From NCBI GenBank assembly GCA_024280735.1, contig JAJRPO010000074.1:1-41325 (forward strand): DNA of 41,325 bases, given 5' to 3'. Below, piece after piece: positions 18,198-28,011 of this stretch (the first letter of the stretch is position 1; the number at the start of each line of letters is the position of its first letter). This DNA comes from Alphaproteobacteria bacterium (lineage in GTDB: Bacteria > Pseudomonadota > Alphaproteobacteria > Rhodobacterales > Rhodobacteraceae). Made by a program: the position numbers and the translations under genes. Below the pieces are notes generated by a model. It was not told the DNA's origin, searched no databases, and worked only from the letters and a program-made list of their open reading frames with translations.

Positions 18198-19421
18198 ATG
18201 GATTACAATTCGCGAATCGACGAGGCGCTGGCCTCACTGCACGAAGAGGGACGCTATCGCGTTTTTCAAAACATTCGCCGGATTAATCAACAATTTCCCA
18301 AAGCGATCTGGACAAAGCCAGACGGCAGCCAAAAAGAAATCGCCGTTTGGTGTGGCAATGACTATTTAGGAATGGGCCAACATCCGGTTGTCTTGGAAGC
18401 AATGAAAACCGCTGTTGATGTGGCGGGGGCTGGCTCTGGTGGCACGCGCAATATTTCCGGCACCACGGCGTATCACCAAGAGTTGGAACTGGAAATTGCC
18501 GATCTACACGGCAAAGAACGTGCCATCGTTTTCACCTCGGCCTATAATGCTAATGAGGCGACGCTGTCGGTGCTGCCGAAACTTTTCCCGGGTCTGACGA
18601 TTCTATCTGATGCGCTGAACCACGCCTCTATGATCGAAGGTATTCGCCACGGCAACTGTGATCGCCACATCTTTCGTCACAACGACATCGGGCATTTGCG
18701 CGAATTGCTGGAGGCGCTGCCGTTGGACGCGCCCAAACTGATCGCTTTTGAATCGATCTATTCCATGGATGGCGATTTTGGCCCGATTGAAGAAATTTGC
18801 GATCTGGCCGATGAATTCAATGCCCTGACCTATATCGACGAGGTTCACGCCGTGGGCATGTATGGCCCGCGCGGCGGTGGCATCACTGAGCGTGATAATC
18901 TGGCGCATCGCATCGATATGATCAATGGTACTTTGGCCAAGGCATTTGGGGTGATGGGCGGTTATATCGCCACCTCAGACAGGTTGGCCGATGCGATCCG
19001 TTCCTATGCACCGGGTTTTATTTTTACCACGTCTTTGCCGCCAGCGGTTGCGGCAGCGGCCACCGCGTCGGTGCGCCATGTGAAAACGGATCAGGCGCGA
19101 CGCGATTCGCAGCAGGAAAAGGCCCGCATTCTCAAGGCCCGCCTAAAAGCGCTGGGCATGCCGCTCGATGATCACGGCAGCCATATTGTGCCGGTGCATG
19201 TGGGCGACCCGGTGAAATGTAAGATGTTGTCGGATATGTTGCTGGAAGATTACGGCATCTATGTGCAGCCAATAAATTACCCAACAGTGCCGCGCGGAAC
19301 CGAGCGTTTGCGCTTTACCCCGTCACCGGTTCATTCTGAAAAAATGATGAACGAATTGGTCGATGCACTGGATGCACTTTGGGGCCAATGCGCGCTGAAC
19401 CGCCTAGATATGGTAGGTTAA
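18198..19421 (+). CDS. hemA: 5-aminolevulinate synthase
   Basis: This PLP enzyme condenses glycine with succinyl-CoA to 5-aminolevulinate, the first step of tetrapyrrole synthesis in alphaproteobacteria (Shemin pathway). ATG 18198 gives 407 residues, the length of Rhodobacter HemA. The PLP lysine is K248 in NGTLAKAFG, the same number as in R. capsulatus. [15 protein letters not shown] (D214/H217 region) and the [11 protein letters not shown] glycine-rich loop are intact. I looked for an Fnr-type TTGAT-N4-ATCAA site upstream, known for some rhodobacterial hemA genes, and did not find one. Confidence 0.95.
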   Translation: MDYNSRIDEALASLHEEGRYRVFQNIRRINQQFPKAIWTKPDGSQKEIAVWCGNDYLGMGQHPVVLEAMKTAVDVAGAGSGGTRNISGTTAYHQELELEIADLHGKERAIVFTSAYNANEATLSVLPKLFPGLTILSDALNHASMIEGIRHGNCDRHIFRHNDIGHLRELLEALPLDAPKLIAFESIYSMDGDFGPIEEICDLADEFNALTYIDEVHAVGMYGPRGGGITERDNLAHRIDMINGTLAKAFGVMGGYIATSDRLADAIRSYAPGFIFTTSLPPAVAAAATASVRHVKTDQARRDSQQEKARILKARLKALGMPLDDHGSHIVPVHVGDPVKCKMLSDMLLEDYGIYVQPINYPTVPRGTERLRFTPSPVHSEKMMNELVDALDALWGQCALNRLDMVG

Positions 19422-19539
19422 CCCCTAAATGCACGAAGGGGTGCACAATTCACCTTGCTTGTGATATAGAAGTCACTAGGCAAGACTGATCGACGAATCG
19501 GTCGTATTTGAGGCACTAGAACAAGGTCTGGCAGGTTCC

Positions 19540-20718
19540 ATGAGAGAGAGCTTGGGGAGTAATCAACCAAAGGGTTTCGACACGTTCGAGGTCACCCTTG
19601 GGGATGAAATGCGCGGCGAGCGCGCCACGTTGGGCAAGTCACTGCTCGACGTGCAGAGAGACCTGCGCATTAAAGCAACTTATCTTGCTGCCATCGAAAA
19701 TTGCGATCCTTCGGTTTTTCAAACACCCGGTTTTATCGCCGGTTATGTGCGGTCTTATGCGCGCTATCTGGACATGGAGCCGGAAGAATGTTTTTTCCGT
19801 TTCTGCGAGCAAAGCGGATTTAACGGCGTTCACGCGGACCTGAAAGGCAGCGCCTCGCTGGCCTCCAAGTCTGCTGCTCTGTTGCAAAACCCAATGACCC
19901 AAGTACACACGGATCCGATTGCGAATCCGCGTGTGCCGATTACGCCGCCCAGCAGTGGAATTTTGGCGCGCCTGTCGCTGGCTGGCTTTGGTTCCATTGC
20001 CGTTTTGGCCGCCTTGGTTGCGGGTCTGGGTTATGCCGGTTGGAGCGTGATCCAGGAAGTGCAGCGTGTTCAATTTGTGCCAGTTAACCAGACCCCGAGC
20101 GTGGGTTCACAGGCGGATGTGTTGGCTGACCGTGCGTCGGTGTCCGATGTTTCGATTGCCGAATTTGGCGCGCCGCGCTCGCTGACGCAGGCGTCAACGC
20201 TGGATCAGTTGTACCGCCCACAAGCGCTTGCGGTTCCACAATTGACCGCGCGTGACGGGCCAATTGTGTCAATTAACCCAAATTCACTGGGCGCATTTGC
20301 GACTTTGGAGGCGGATGTCGTGCCAAGTTTGGCAGTGCAAGCGCCCAAAGTGGTCGCCGCAGGCCCGCCCCCAATCGAGATTGTTGCGCTGAAAGCAGCT
20401 TGGGTGCGGCTGTATTATCCCGATGGGGCGGTTTTGTTTGAACAGAACCTGAATGCGGGGGAGCGGTATCAAATTCATCAGGATTCATTGGCCCCCCTGT
20501 TGCGCGCTGGTAATGCAGGGTCGGTTTTTGTGAAAATCGGCAAGAAAACTTTCGGCCCGCTCAGCACCCGCAAAAGCGTTGTGCGGAATGTCTCGCTGGA
20601 CCGCGAAGATGTTACCAATCAAATGGCGCTGGTAAATGACGTGTTTAACATCGAACTGGCACCGCCGATTATTGGTGAGCCGGGTCCTTACACGGCGCAA
20701 AACACCGCACACGAATAG
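19540..20718 (+). CDS. RodZ-like helix-turn-helix membrane protein with DUF4115
   Basis: The 392-residue protein has a cytoplasmic HTH_25 domain (about residues 20-90: TLGDEMRGERATLGKSLLDVQRDLRIKATYL), one membrane segment (about 146-171) and a long variable linker. A C-terminal DUF4115 domain follows (about 285-370: ALKAAWVRLYYPDG, LFEQNLNAGERYQI, RAGNAGSVFVKIG). This is the RodZ layout, which links the MreB cytoskeleton to cell-wall synthesis in other bacteria. A possible -10 box TATAGA (19465-19470) lies upstream without a good -35. ispG follows after 72 nt. Confidence 0.83.
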   Translation: MRESLGSNQPKGFDTFEVTLGDEMRGERATLGKSLLDVQRDLRIKATYLAAIENCDPSVFQTPGFIAGYVRSYARYLDMEPEECFFRFCEQSGFNGVHADLKGSASLASKSAALLQNPMTQVHTDPIANPRVPITPPSSGILARLSLAGFGSIAVLAALVAGLGYAGWSVIQEVQRVQFVPVNQTPSVGSQADVLADRASVSDVSIAEFGAPRSLTQASTLDQLYRPQALAVPQLTARDGPIVSINPNSLGAFATLEADVVPSLAVQAPKVVAAGPPPIEIVALKAAWVRLYYPDGAVLFEQNLNAGERYQIHQDSLAPLLRAGNAGSVFVKIGKKTFGPLSTRKSVVRNVSLDREDVTNQMALVNDVFNIELAPPIIGEPGPYTAQNTAHE

Positions 20719-20790
20719 AGTTTGCGGTCTGGAAGCAGCCGCGCAGACCATCCCTAATATCATAACAATGACCGAGCGAGAACCTGCGCC

Positions 20791-21918
20791 ATGTCCCTAA
20801 ATTCCATCCGTCCGTGGCGCAATATTTATCGCCGCAAAAGCCGTCAAATCTTTGTGGGCAGTGTTCCGGTTGGTGGTGATGCACCGATAACGGTGCAAAC
20901 GATGACCAATACGTTAACTTCGGATGCCAAAGCCACGATCAAGCAGATTGAGGCCTGTGCAGAGGCGGGGGCCGATATTGTGCGGGTGTCTTGCCCTGAT
21001 GAGGCCTCGACCGCTGCTTTTAAGGAGATCGCGCGCGAAAGCCCGGTGCCTTTGGTTGCCGATATCCATTTCCACTATAAACGCGGGATTGAGGCGGCTG
21101 AGGCGGGGGCGGCCTGTTTGCGGATTAACCCCGGAAATATCGGGTCGCCGGATCGGGTGCGCGAAGTGATCAAGGCCGCCAAAGATCACGGCTGTTCGAT
21201 CCGTATCGGGGTGAACGCGGGCTCGCTGGAGAAACATCTGCTGGATAAATACGGCGAGCCGTGCCCGGATGCGATGATCGAGAGCGGTTTGAATCATATC
21301 CGCATTTTGCAGGACAATGATTTTCACGAATTCAAAATTTCGCTGAAAGCCTCTGATATTTTTATGACCGTGGCCGCCTATCAAGGCTTGGCCGATGCTA
21401 CCGATGCGCCGTTTCATCTGGGGATTACCGAGGCTGGCGGATTGATGTCCGGCACCACGAAATCGGCCATCGGCATTGGCAATATGCTGTGGAATGGCTT
21501 GGGGGATACCATAAGGGTATCTTTGTCTGCCGATCCGGTTGAGGAGGTTAAGGTTGGTTTTGACATCCTGAAATCGCTGGGCCTGCGTCACCGCGGGGTG
21601 AATATCATTTCTTGTCCCAGCTGCGCGCGGCAAGGCTTTGACGTGATTAAAACCGTGGCGGAACTGGAGGTACGGCTGGCGCATATTCACACGCCAATCA
21701 GCCTGTCGATTATTGGCTGCGTGGTGAACGGGCCGGGTGAGGCATTGATGACGGATGTTGGTTTTACCGGTGGTGGGGCCGGTGCGGCGACGGGGATGGT
21801 TTACCTCGCGGGTAAAAAGGACCACAAGCTAGGTAATTATTCCATGGTTGATCACATCGTTGATCTGGTTGAAAAACAGGCTGAAGTGATTGATGCGGAA
21901 TTGGAAAAAGAGGTTTGA
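20791..21918 (+). CDS. ispG: 4-hydroxy-3-methylbut-2-en-1-yl diphosphate synthase
   Basis: An iron-sulfur enzyme of the MEP isoprenoid pathway, converting methylerythritol cyclodiphosphate to HMBPP. The 375-residue product has the N-terminal TIM-barrel motifs ([30 protein letters not shown]) and 4Fe-4S ligands C275, C278 (CPSC) and C310 with E317 (GCVVNGPGE). It sits directly behind the RodZ-like gene, an arrangement common in bacteria. A copy of the 38-bp dispersed repeat begins at its stop codon. Confidence 0.96.
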   Translation: MSLNSIRPWRNIYRRKSRQIFVGSVPVGGDAPITVQTMTNTLTSDAKATIKQIEACAEAGADIVRVSCPDEASTAAFKEIARESPVPLVADIHFHYKRGIEAAEAGAACLRINPGNIGSPDRVREVIKAAKDHGCSIRIGVNAGSLEKHLLDKYGEPCPDAMIESGLNHIRILQDNDFHEFKISLKASDIFMTVAAYQGLADATDAPFHLGITEAGGLMSGTTKSAIGIGNMLWNGLGDTIRVSLSADPVEEVKVGFDILKSLGLRHRGVNIISCPSCARQGFDVIKTVAELEVRLAHIHTPISLSIIGCVVNGPGEALMTDVGFTGGGAGAATGMVYLAGKKDHKLGNYSMVDHIVDLVEKQAEVIDAELEKEV

Positions 21919-21955
21919 TGCGCTCCGCGCGGGGATATTTAACAGAACAAAGAAG
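21918..21955. repeat. Dispersed intergenic repeat, copy 2
   Basis: This 38-bp sequence (ATGCGCTCCGCGCGGGG to AACAGAACAAAGAAG) almost matches 4023-4061. It begins on the last base of the ispG stop codon and lies before the convergent GFA gene. Confidence 0.75.
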
Positions 21956-21963
21956 GGTAAAGG

Positions 21964-22329
21964 TTAACGGTCTTTGGAATGATTGATGCCGTCGGACCAT
22001 GGGATTTCGCCGAGAGATTCTGGGTGAATACCCTCTAGCCCTGCAACGTTGACGCCAAATTCATTGGGGTTTGAACGGCGTTGATGGTGGGTATAGATGC
22101 CGCAAACCTTGCAGAAATAGTGTTTCGCAACTTTGGTGTTCCATTGATACAGCGTTAAGCTGTCCGCACCTTTAATAATGCGCAGCCCATCCAGCGGTGC
22201 GGTGGCCGAAATATTGCCGCGTTTTACACAAAATGAACAATTACAGCGCTGCGCGGTGTTAACCCCGTCGCTCAGGTCCACACGCAATTCAACCGCGCCG
22301 CAGTGGCAGGTAAGTTTGTGGTTTTTCAT
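21964..22329 (-). CDS. GFA-type zinc protein (glutathione-dependent formaldehyde-activating family)
   Basis: The 121-residue protein shows the complete GFA/CENP-V cysteine pattern: C8xC10 (CHCG), C29, C31 and C34 (RCNCSFC) and C73/C76 (HYFCKVCGIYTHH), binding two zinc ions. Members were named after Gfa of Paracoccus, but most have no proven substrate. It converges on ispG. Confidence 0.87.
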   Translation of the reverse strand: MKNHKLTCHCGAVELRVDLSDGVNTAQRCNCSFCVKRGNISATAPLDGLRIIKGADSLTLYQWNTKVAKHYFCKVCGIYTHHQRRSNPNEFGVNVAGLEGIHPESLGEIPWSDGINHSKDR

Positions 22330-22409
22330 TACAGTATCCTTGTTGCTTGTTCGACATTTGCGTGGCTACTATGGCGTGGATTACACAGAGTTTAAACGGG
22401 GAAAAAGAC

Positions 22410-23585
22410 ATGGCTTCAGATCGGTTTGAGCGGATAGCTGCGGTAGCCAAGCGCCATGTGGATATGGGCAGTTTGAGTGGGGTAGAGTGGAATATTCTAC
22501 GCGGTGGGCAGGCCTGGGCGGCGGGCCGCTATGGTTTGGCGGATGGTCGGACGGGTGTCGCGATGGTGGAGCAGCCGATTTATCGTATATTCTCCATGAC
22601 CAAGCCGATTGTAGCCGCGGTGGCTATGATGTTGATTGAACAGGGTAAAATGCGTCTGTTTGACCCGCTTTCGGCGTATTTGCCGGAGTTTCGTAACATG
22701 CAGGTGTTGCAGGCGGATGGAACTATGACGCCCGCCGGAATGATAACGATCGAGCATTTGTTCACGCACCGCGCTGGATTTTCTTATGGGTTTTTGCGGA
22801 ATTGCCCTGTTGGGGAGATGTATCGACAGGCTGATTTGCGGGATGCAGCGATGCCTTTGGCGGCGTTTGTGCGCAAGGTTGCGGGGCTGCCCCTGGCGTT
22901 TCAGCCGGGAACAGCTTGGCGTTATAGTGTGGCAACGGATGTGTTGGCGCGGGTGTTGGAGGTTGTTCTGGGACAGGATCTGCCAGCGATATTACAGAAT
23001 TATCTGTTGGGGCCATTGGGGTTAAAAGACACCGCGTTTAGCGTGCCATTGATGGAACAACACCGATTGATGGCGGTGTTTGGTAAATCCAACCTGGACG
23101 AGAGCATGATGTTTGATGATTTGCCGCAAACACTGATCCCGTCGGACATGACAGCTGAACATCCCCACGATGATCCGCAGTTTTGGCGCGGCGGTATGGG
23201 GTTGTTTTCGACGCTGGATGATTACACCAAAGTGGCGCAGTTTTTGCACAGTGGCATGGCGCCCGATGGCGCGCGGCTGCTGTCAAAGGCATCGATTGAT
23301 ATGTTGTGGCGAGACCGTATTCCAACAGCGCAGAAACCGTTGATGATCGGGCCTTTTGCCATGGCAGGATATGGTTGGGGGCTTGGCGGCCGTGTGATGA
23401 CCGACCTCAGCCAAGCGATGGTTTTAACCGGTATGGGTGAATGTGGTTGGGCAGGGGCGGCCAGCACCTATTTCTGGATTGACCCAAAACGCAACCTGAT
23501 CGGCGTGGTGCTGGCACAATATATCGGGTCGAAAATCCCCATTGGCGAGGATTTTCTGACCGCTGTCTATCAAGCGTTAGATTGA
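22410..23585 (+). CDS. Beta-lactamase-fold serine hydrolase (class C/esterase EstB type)
   Basis: The 391-residue protein has the SMTK nucleophile motif (S62-K65, in RIFSMTKPIVA), Y172 in WRYSVATDVLA as the general base, and the THRAGFSYG and GAASTYFWIDP segments usual in this family. No signal peptide is seen with the ATG at 22410, which has a GGGGAAA ribosome-binding site, so it is probably a cytoplasmic esterase or amidase. The substrate is unknown. Its 3' end overlaps the convergent DUF302 gene by 9 nt. Confidence 0.85.
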   Translation: MASDRFERIAAVAKRHVDMGSLSGVEWNILRGGQAWAAGRYGLADGRTGVAMVEQPIYRIFSMTKPIVAAVAMMLIEQGKMRLFDPLSAYLPEFRNMQVLQADGTMTPAGMITIEHLFTHRAGFSYGFLRNCPVGEMYRQADLRDAAMPLAAFVRKVAGLPLAFQPGTAWRYSVATDVLARVLEVVLGQDLPAILQNYLLGPLGLKDTAFSVPLMEQHRLMAVFGKSNLDESMMFDDLPQTLIPSDMTAEHPHDDPQFWRGGMGLFSTLDDYTKVAQFLHSGMAPDGARLLSKASIDMLWRDRIPTAQKPLMIGPFAMAGYGWGLGGRVMTDLSQAMVLTGMGECGWAGAASTYFWIDPKRNLIGVVLAQYIGSKIPIGEDFLTAVYQALD

Positions 23586-23963
23586 AGCGACGACAGCCTT
23601 TAGCATCTCGTTCACTTGACTGGCCACGGCAATCAGCTCTGCATTATCAATCGCGCTCATAGAGGCGGGGGCGTTGATGGCGCTGACTTCTACGCCGCCC
23701 TCGACACTGCGCAGGATCACGTTGCAGGGCAGCATGGCCCCGACGCGCGGCTCTATTTTGATCGCTTCCCATGCCATTGTTGGGCTGCACGCACCAAGAA
23801 TGCGGTAATCGTCCATATCTTTGTCGAGCTTCTTTTTCATCGTTGCCTTGACGTCGATTTCGGTCAACACACCAAAGCCACCGTCCATCAGCGCTTTGCG
23901 GGTGCGCGCGTCTACGGTTTCAAAATCGGCATCGGTGATCAGGCGGTTTATTGTATAGGACAT
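23577..23963 (-). CDS. DUF302 family protein
   Basis: The 128-residue protein contains the DUF302 core: DARTRKALMDGGFGVLTEIDVKAT, then LGACSPTMAWEAIKIEPRVG and MLPCNVILR, with two conserved-looking cysteines. There is no signal peptide. The molecular function of the family is not established. It is convergent with the serine hydrolase gene. Confidence 0.85.
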   Translation of the reverse strand: MSYTINRLITDADFETVDARTRKALMDGGFGVLTEIDVKATMKKKLDKDMDDYRILGACSPTMAWEAIKIEPRVGAMLPCNVILRSVEGGVEVSAINAPASMSAIDNAELIAVASQVNEMLKAVVASI

Positions 23964-24041
23964 GGGGGGCTCCGGTCGAGGTAAGTTATATTTCGAAAAT
24001 GGAATGTTTTGCGGTGAATTGCAATGGGCATGCAGACATTG

Positions 24042-24791
24042 TTATCGCTTGCGGCGTCGCACCACCGGAATTGGTATCACACGATGGGTTAACTCGGTGG
24101 GCGGGTGAGGCGGGCGGCCGTGGGTTTTATCCCAAAATGCAGTGCCGCCTTGGCGTAACCAATAGGGCAGGGTCAGCAAAACTCCGGCAATAAACCCACC
24201 CGTATGCGCCCAATAGGCAACCCCGCCCTCAGAACCGACAGTGCCTAGGCTGTTGAACACTTGTAGGCCGAACCAGACGCCCAAAACGATCCAGGCGCGC
24301 AGGGTAAAAATTTTGAAAAAGATGATGATAATCAGGATTACATCGACCTTGGCCTTGGGGAATAGCAACAGATAACCGCCAAGGACCCCCGCGATTGCCC
24401 CGGATGCACCAACGGTTGGGATATAGGAGGCGGTGTCAGAGGCTATTTGTACAAAGCTGGCGGCAAAACCAGCGAGCAGGTAAAAACCGAGGAATTGGAT
24501 GTGGCCGAAGGAATCCTCCATGTTGTCGCCAAATATCCATAAAAACAGCATGTTACTGGCGAGGTGCATATAGCCACCGTGCAGAAACATCGAGGTCAGC
24601 AAGGTGTGGGTGCGGCGCCCATCCGCGATGCTCTCGGGGATCATCGCCCATTCCTGCCAGAAGGAGGCCAGTTGATATTCGTCGGCCATTAGCGGGTAGT
24701 AAGACAGGAAAATACCGATGTTCAACGCAATCAGCGCCCAAGTTACATAAGGTGTGCTGCGCGATGGATTGTGGTCTCGGATGGGGAACAT
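24042..24791 (-). CDS. Rhomboid family intramembrane serine protease
   Basis: The 249-residue protein has six or seven membrane segments. The catalytic serine is S130 in GASGAIAG and the catalytic histidine is H196 in AHTGGFIAG. H76 and N80 in HGGYMHLASNMLFL supply the oxyanion-side residues. It cleaves membrane proteins within the bilayer; its substrate is unknown. It starts 3 nt after the zinc-ribbon gene and is the last gene of the minus-strand cluster that begins with TerC, so a client within that cluster is possible. Confidence 0.92.
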   Translation of the reverse strand: MFPIRDHNPSRSTPYVTWALIALNIGIFLSYYPLMADEYQLASFWQEWAMIPESIADGRRTHTLLTSMFLHGGYMHLASNMLFLWIFGDNMEDSFGHIQFLGFYLLAGFAASFVQIASDTASYIPTVGASGAIAGVLGGYLLLFPKAKVDVILIIIIFFKIFTLRAWIVLGVWFGLQVFNSLGTVGSEGGVAYWAHTGGFIAGVLLTLPYWLRQGGTAFWDKTHGRPPHPPTELTHRVIPIPVVRRRKR

Positions 24792-24794
24792 GGG

Positions 24795-25895
24795 TTAGCC
24801 GTTCGTTGCAATAAGATAGCCGACAGCGGCGGCAAGAGTGAGGCCGGCAATCACCGCGATGGCAATTTTGGCGCTGGAATAGGGGCGTTCGCCACGGACC
24901 GTACCCGTGCGCCCGTTCACCACAAAGCGATAAGTCTTGCCACGGTATTTATAGGCAGCCAGCCAGACCGGCAGCAGGATGTGTTTAAAGGTTCTGCGCG
25001 ACACATCCGTGTCAATGTTGCTGATCCTCTGACGGTCCCCGCCAATGTCAAAGCGCACATCGCGGGTAATCATCCGGTTCATATAGGCGCTGGCCTCGGT
25101 GAAGCCATCTTCGAGCGAAACGGTATAGCTCTCGGCGCGAAAGCCTGCCAGAAATTCCGGCTGATAGGGTTCCAACTCGGATAGGTCCCAAGGGGCCAGC
25201 GCGTCGGTATAGCTTTTGGGCAGGCTGGTTGATCCCAACACCAGCACATCATCAAAGAACCGCGTCACGCGACCCCGCGCGGCCTGCCAGCGGATTTTCT
25301 GCACTTTGCGGTTTTGCATCTGTGATTTGCCGTCGACCATCACCCGAACCTGTTGGTTTACATAATAAATCGTGCCGCGCTGCCCTGTATAACTGCTTTT
25401 GGTATTTGCGTCATAGGTCCAGTAAGGCACGTAAATGCCTTGCATTTTGCGGCCTTTGCGGGCGTATTCGTGCAACCCGTTTGGGGCAAACCACAGGGCA
25501 CCCAGCCAGTCGGTCATTTGTTTGCGGGCCTTGGGTTCGGACAGGTCAAAGGGCAGCAGGGCGCTGGGTTTTATCTGACGCTCTGTTCCTGTTCCCGTCA
25601 CCACGGGGGAGGCACAAAACGGGCATTCGGCCGCGTGGCTGTCCGGTTCAAACTCCACATGCGCGCCGCAGCTGTCGCAAGTGAGTGTCCGAATTTCGCT
25701 AGTCTCAACCTCTGGCAGTTCGTCCTTTAGGGCGTTCAGGTAATTCAGCTCAGAAATTTGGTGCGATTGCTGCGCGCCTTCGATTAGCTGCTCTGCACCG
25801 CAATGGTCGCATTTGAGCGCATCTGATCCGGGTGAAAAGCGCAGGTCAGAACCACAGGTGGAACAAGGGAAACGATGCGCCGCTATGCCGTCCAT
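24795..25895 (-). CDS. Double zinc-ribbon membrane protein (YdjG-like)
   Basis: The 366-residue protein starts with two zinc ribbons: C11xxC14...C29xxC32 and a second pair within residues 70-98 (LTCDSCG, AECPFC). A long soluble region with LPFDLSEPKARKQMTDWLG and IYVPYWTYDANTKSSYTGQRG follows, and one membrane segment lies near the C-terminus (about 344-364). Such proteins are sometimes mislabelled as primosomal helicase-like, but no helicase motif is present. The B. subtilis counterpart appears to be YdjG, encoded beside the SPFH protein YdjI and PspA. Here it is 4 nt behind an SPFH gene, which supports that reading. Confidence 0.8.
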   Translation of the reverse strand: MDGIAAHRFPCSTCGSDLRFSPGSDALKCDHCGAEQLIEGAQQSHQISELNYLNALKDELPEVETSEIRTLTCDSCGAHVEFEPDSHAAECPFCASPVVTGTGTERQIKPSALLPFDLSEPKARKQMTDWLGALWFAPNGLHEYARKGRKMQGIYVPYWTYDANTKSSYTGQRGTIYYVNQQVRVMVDGKSQMQNRKVQKIRWQAARGRVTRFFDDVLVLGSTSLPKSYTDALAPWDLSELEPYQPEFLAGFRAESYTVSLEDGFTEASAYMNRMITRDVRFDIGGDRQRISNIDTDVSRRTFKHILLPVWLAAYKYRGKTYRFVVNGRTGTVRGERPYSSAKIAIAVIAGLTLAAAVGYLIATNG

Positions 25896-25899
25896 CGGG

Positions 25900-27024
25900 T
25901 TAAACGCCGGGGGGTGGTGGGGGTGGCATCACGGTGAATAACTGCGCCAATTCTTGCACGTCATTGGCCTTTTTCCAGCCGTCCTGTCCGGCGGTCCACA
26001 CGAAACTTGCGCGGGTAAGCGTGCCATCTGTCGCCATCCGGCCCAAGGCTGCGCGTGAAAACGGGCCGCTGGTTTGGCCGTTTTCAGCCACATGCCAGAC
26101 CTTTTCAACGGGCGGTGGCGGGGGCGCTTGCATTTGGGGTTCTGCCTGGTTTGGTCTGGCCCCCCAAGGCCCTGACCCGCCCATTTGCTGCGCCATCGCC
26201 ATGCCCATTCCCATGCCAAGCCCGGCACCCATGCCGCCACCGCCGTTTGGATTGGCAGCCGCAACGGACATCGCTTCGGCGGCAGAATATTTCATGAATT
26301 CATCGAGGTTTCCAGCCAATCCCATGGAGGTACGCTTGTCCAGCGCTTCCTCGACTTTGGGCGGTAGAGAGATGTTTTCGATATAAAGATTGGGCATTTC
26401 AAGCCCGTATTCCGCCAATGCAGGCGCAATTTTACCCGCCAACAGCTTGCCCAGATCAAGCGTGTTTGCCGCCATGTCCAGCACCGGAATGCCAGAGCCA
26501 GCGATGGCCGCAGAAAAATGGGTGGTGATGATGTTGCGGATTTGAAAACTGATTTCATCCATAGTGAATTCGCCGTCGGTGCCGACAATTTCAGACATAA
26601 AAATCCGGGGATCAGCCACTTTGATTTCATAGGTGCCATAGGCGCGGATACGCACCGGGCCAAATTCCGGATCGCGGCAAATGATCGGGTTTTTCGTGCC
26701 CCATTTCAGGTTTTGAAAACGCGTGGTGTTAACGAAATAGACTTCCGATTTAAACGGGCTTTCAAAACCGTGATCCCAATATTGCAGGGTGGTCATGATC
26801 GGCATGTTGTTGGTTTCAAGCTGGTACAGGCCGGGTGAAAACACATCCGCCAACTGCCCCTCATGCACCAATACACCTGCCTGACCCTCGCGTACTGTCA
26901 ATTTGGCGCCGTATTTTATTTCGTGGCCTTCACGTTCAAAACGCCAAACCATCGTGTCATTGCTGTCGTCTGTCCAATGGATGACGTCAATAAATTCACC
27001 AGTCAGAAAATCGAAAATACCCAT
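25900..27024 (-). CDS. SPFH-domain protein (YdjI type) with C-terminal GYF_2 domain
   Basis: The 374-residue protein has an SPFH/band-7 core (about residues 25-245; WRFEREGHEIKYGAKLTVREGQAGV, GTYEIKVADP, YGLEMPNLYIENISLPP). A Gly/Met-rich linker (about 255-295) and a proline stretch follow. A DUF4339/GYF_2 domain (about 311-365: WHVAENGQTSGPFSRAALG, FVWTAGQDGWKKA) and a terminal proline run complete it. No signal or transmembrane segment is evident. SPFH proteins form membrane-associated oligomeric scaffolds. The zinc-ribbon gene follows after 4 nt. Confidence 0.85.
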   Translation of the reverse strand: MGIFDFLTGEFIDVIHWTDDSNDTMVWRFEREGHEIKYGAKLTVREGQAGVLVHEGQLADVFSPGLYQLETNNMPIMTTLQYWDHGFESPFKSEVYFVNTTRFQNLKWGTKNPIICRDPEFGPVRIRAYGTYEIKVADPRIFMSEIVGTDGEFTMDEISFQIRNIITTHFSAAIAGSGIPVLDMAANTLDLGKLLAGKIAPALAEYGLEMPNLYIENISLPPKVEEALDKRTSMGLAGNLDEFMKYSAAEAMSVAAANPNGGGGMGAGLGMGMGMAMAQQMGGSGPWGARPNQAEPQMQAPPPPPVEKVWHVAENGQTSGPFSRAALGRMATDGTLTRASFVWTAGQDGWKKANDVQELAQLFTVMPPPPPPGV

Positions 27025-27049
27025 GGGGGTCTCCTTGTTGTAATCGGCG

Positions 27050-27979
27050 TTATATTCGGCTTTGTTTCAACGCTGCCTCGGCTACTTGTTTCAGGATCGG
27101 GCGCGCCAGATCGGGGGTCATGCCTGCCTTTAGCCTTGGATCATACAGCATTTTCAGCAGCATTTCATCATGGCGTGTCAGGGTTGCAAATTCTTCGTCG
27201 TCGTTAAAAATGGACGGGCGTATATCTGGCCCGTCGTTGGCCAGCCCCAAGGCTTGGGTCATTTCTTCGTGAATGCAGGATTTTCGCATTACCGGCGCAT
27301 GTTCGCCTTTGATCAGGATCACAGCACCACTGTAGTCAGCCAAATTATCCGCATCGAGCAGCGCATAAGCTGCGCAGAAAATATTGCGCGGGCTATTTTG
27401 TATTTCGGTGACAACTGTTGGCAATAACTGTGGGATGTTTTCCGCCAGCTTTGGCGTCAGGCTGATTTGTTCGTCCCGATTGAGAAACAACAAGATGAAG
27501 TTGGCATTGCTCAGGTTGGAAATCTGGATTTTCAACCCGGACAAACGCGCCAGCCGTTTAGAAAAACGGCGCACTGATGCAATGTCTTTCTGTTTTTGCT
27601 CAGGCGTAACCGAAGGGCCAAAATAGGTGCCAACGCGAACGGTTTTATTCCAGCGGTGCAAAAAGCTGATGGTTTTCCGTTCAATGACATTGCCATCATC
27701 CAGAATATATTCATCATAAAGCGCGACCTGTTCAAAATTCGCCACCAGATCATCCGCGTCAAACGGAACATCTTTGGGCGCGTATTCCTGACGCAGCTTG
27801 CCCTGAGCGATCAGTCGCGTTTGAAACGAGGCGTAATAGGCCTCGATCCTCTGGCTCTCCTCTGACGCAACCGGCGGGACCGGTGACTTTGAGGGAGGGG
27901 CAGGCGGCACTTTTGGGGTCAGCTCGCCGCAACCGAGCAGACCCAAAAATACCAAGATTAATATGCGGCTAAATCTCAT
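27050..27979 (-). CDS. DUF2927 lipoprotein
   Basis: The 309-residue protein begins with a lipoprotein signal (LVFLGLLGC, C17) and a proline-rich linker. The remainder is a DUF2927 domain with CIHEEMTQALGLANDG (H237-Q242) and a later RHDEMLLKMLYDPRLKAGM segment. The HEExxQ pattern recalls a zinc-metalloprotease motif with Gln in place of the second His, but catalysis is unproven. Located between TelA and SPFH genes on the same strand, it would act on the periplasmic side of the cluster's membrane function. Confidence 0.8.
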   Translation of the reverse strand: MRFSRILILVFLGLLGCGELTPKVPPAPPSKSPVPPVASEESQRIEAYYASFQTRLIAQGKLRQEYAPKDVPFDADDLVANFEQVALYDEYILDDGNVIERKTISFLHRWNKTVRVGTYFGPSVTPEQKQKDIASVRRFSKRLARLSGLKIQISNLSNANFILLFLNRDEQISLTPKLAENIPQLLPTVVTEIQNSPRNIFCAAYALLDADNLADYSGAVILIKGEHAPVMRKSCIHEEMTQALGLANDGPDIRPSIFNDDEEFATLTRHDEMLLKMLYDPRLKAGMTPDLARPILKQVAEAALKQSRI

Positions 27980-28011
27980 ATGGGATTAATGCCCTATCGT
28001 TTAAAGGCTGC

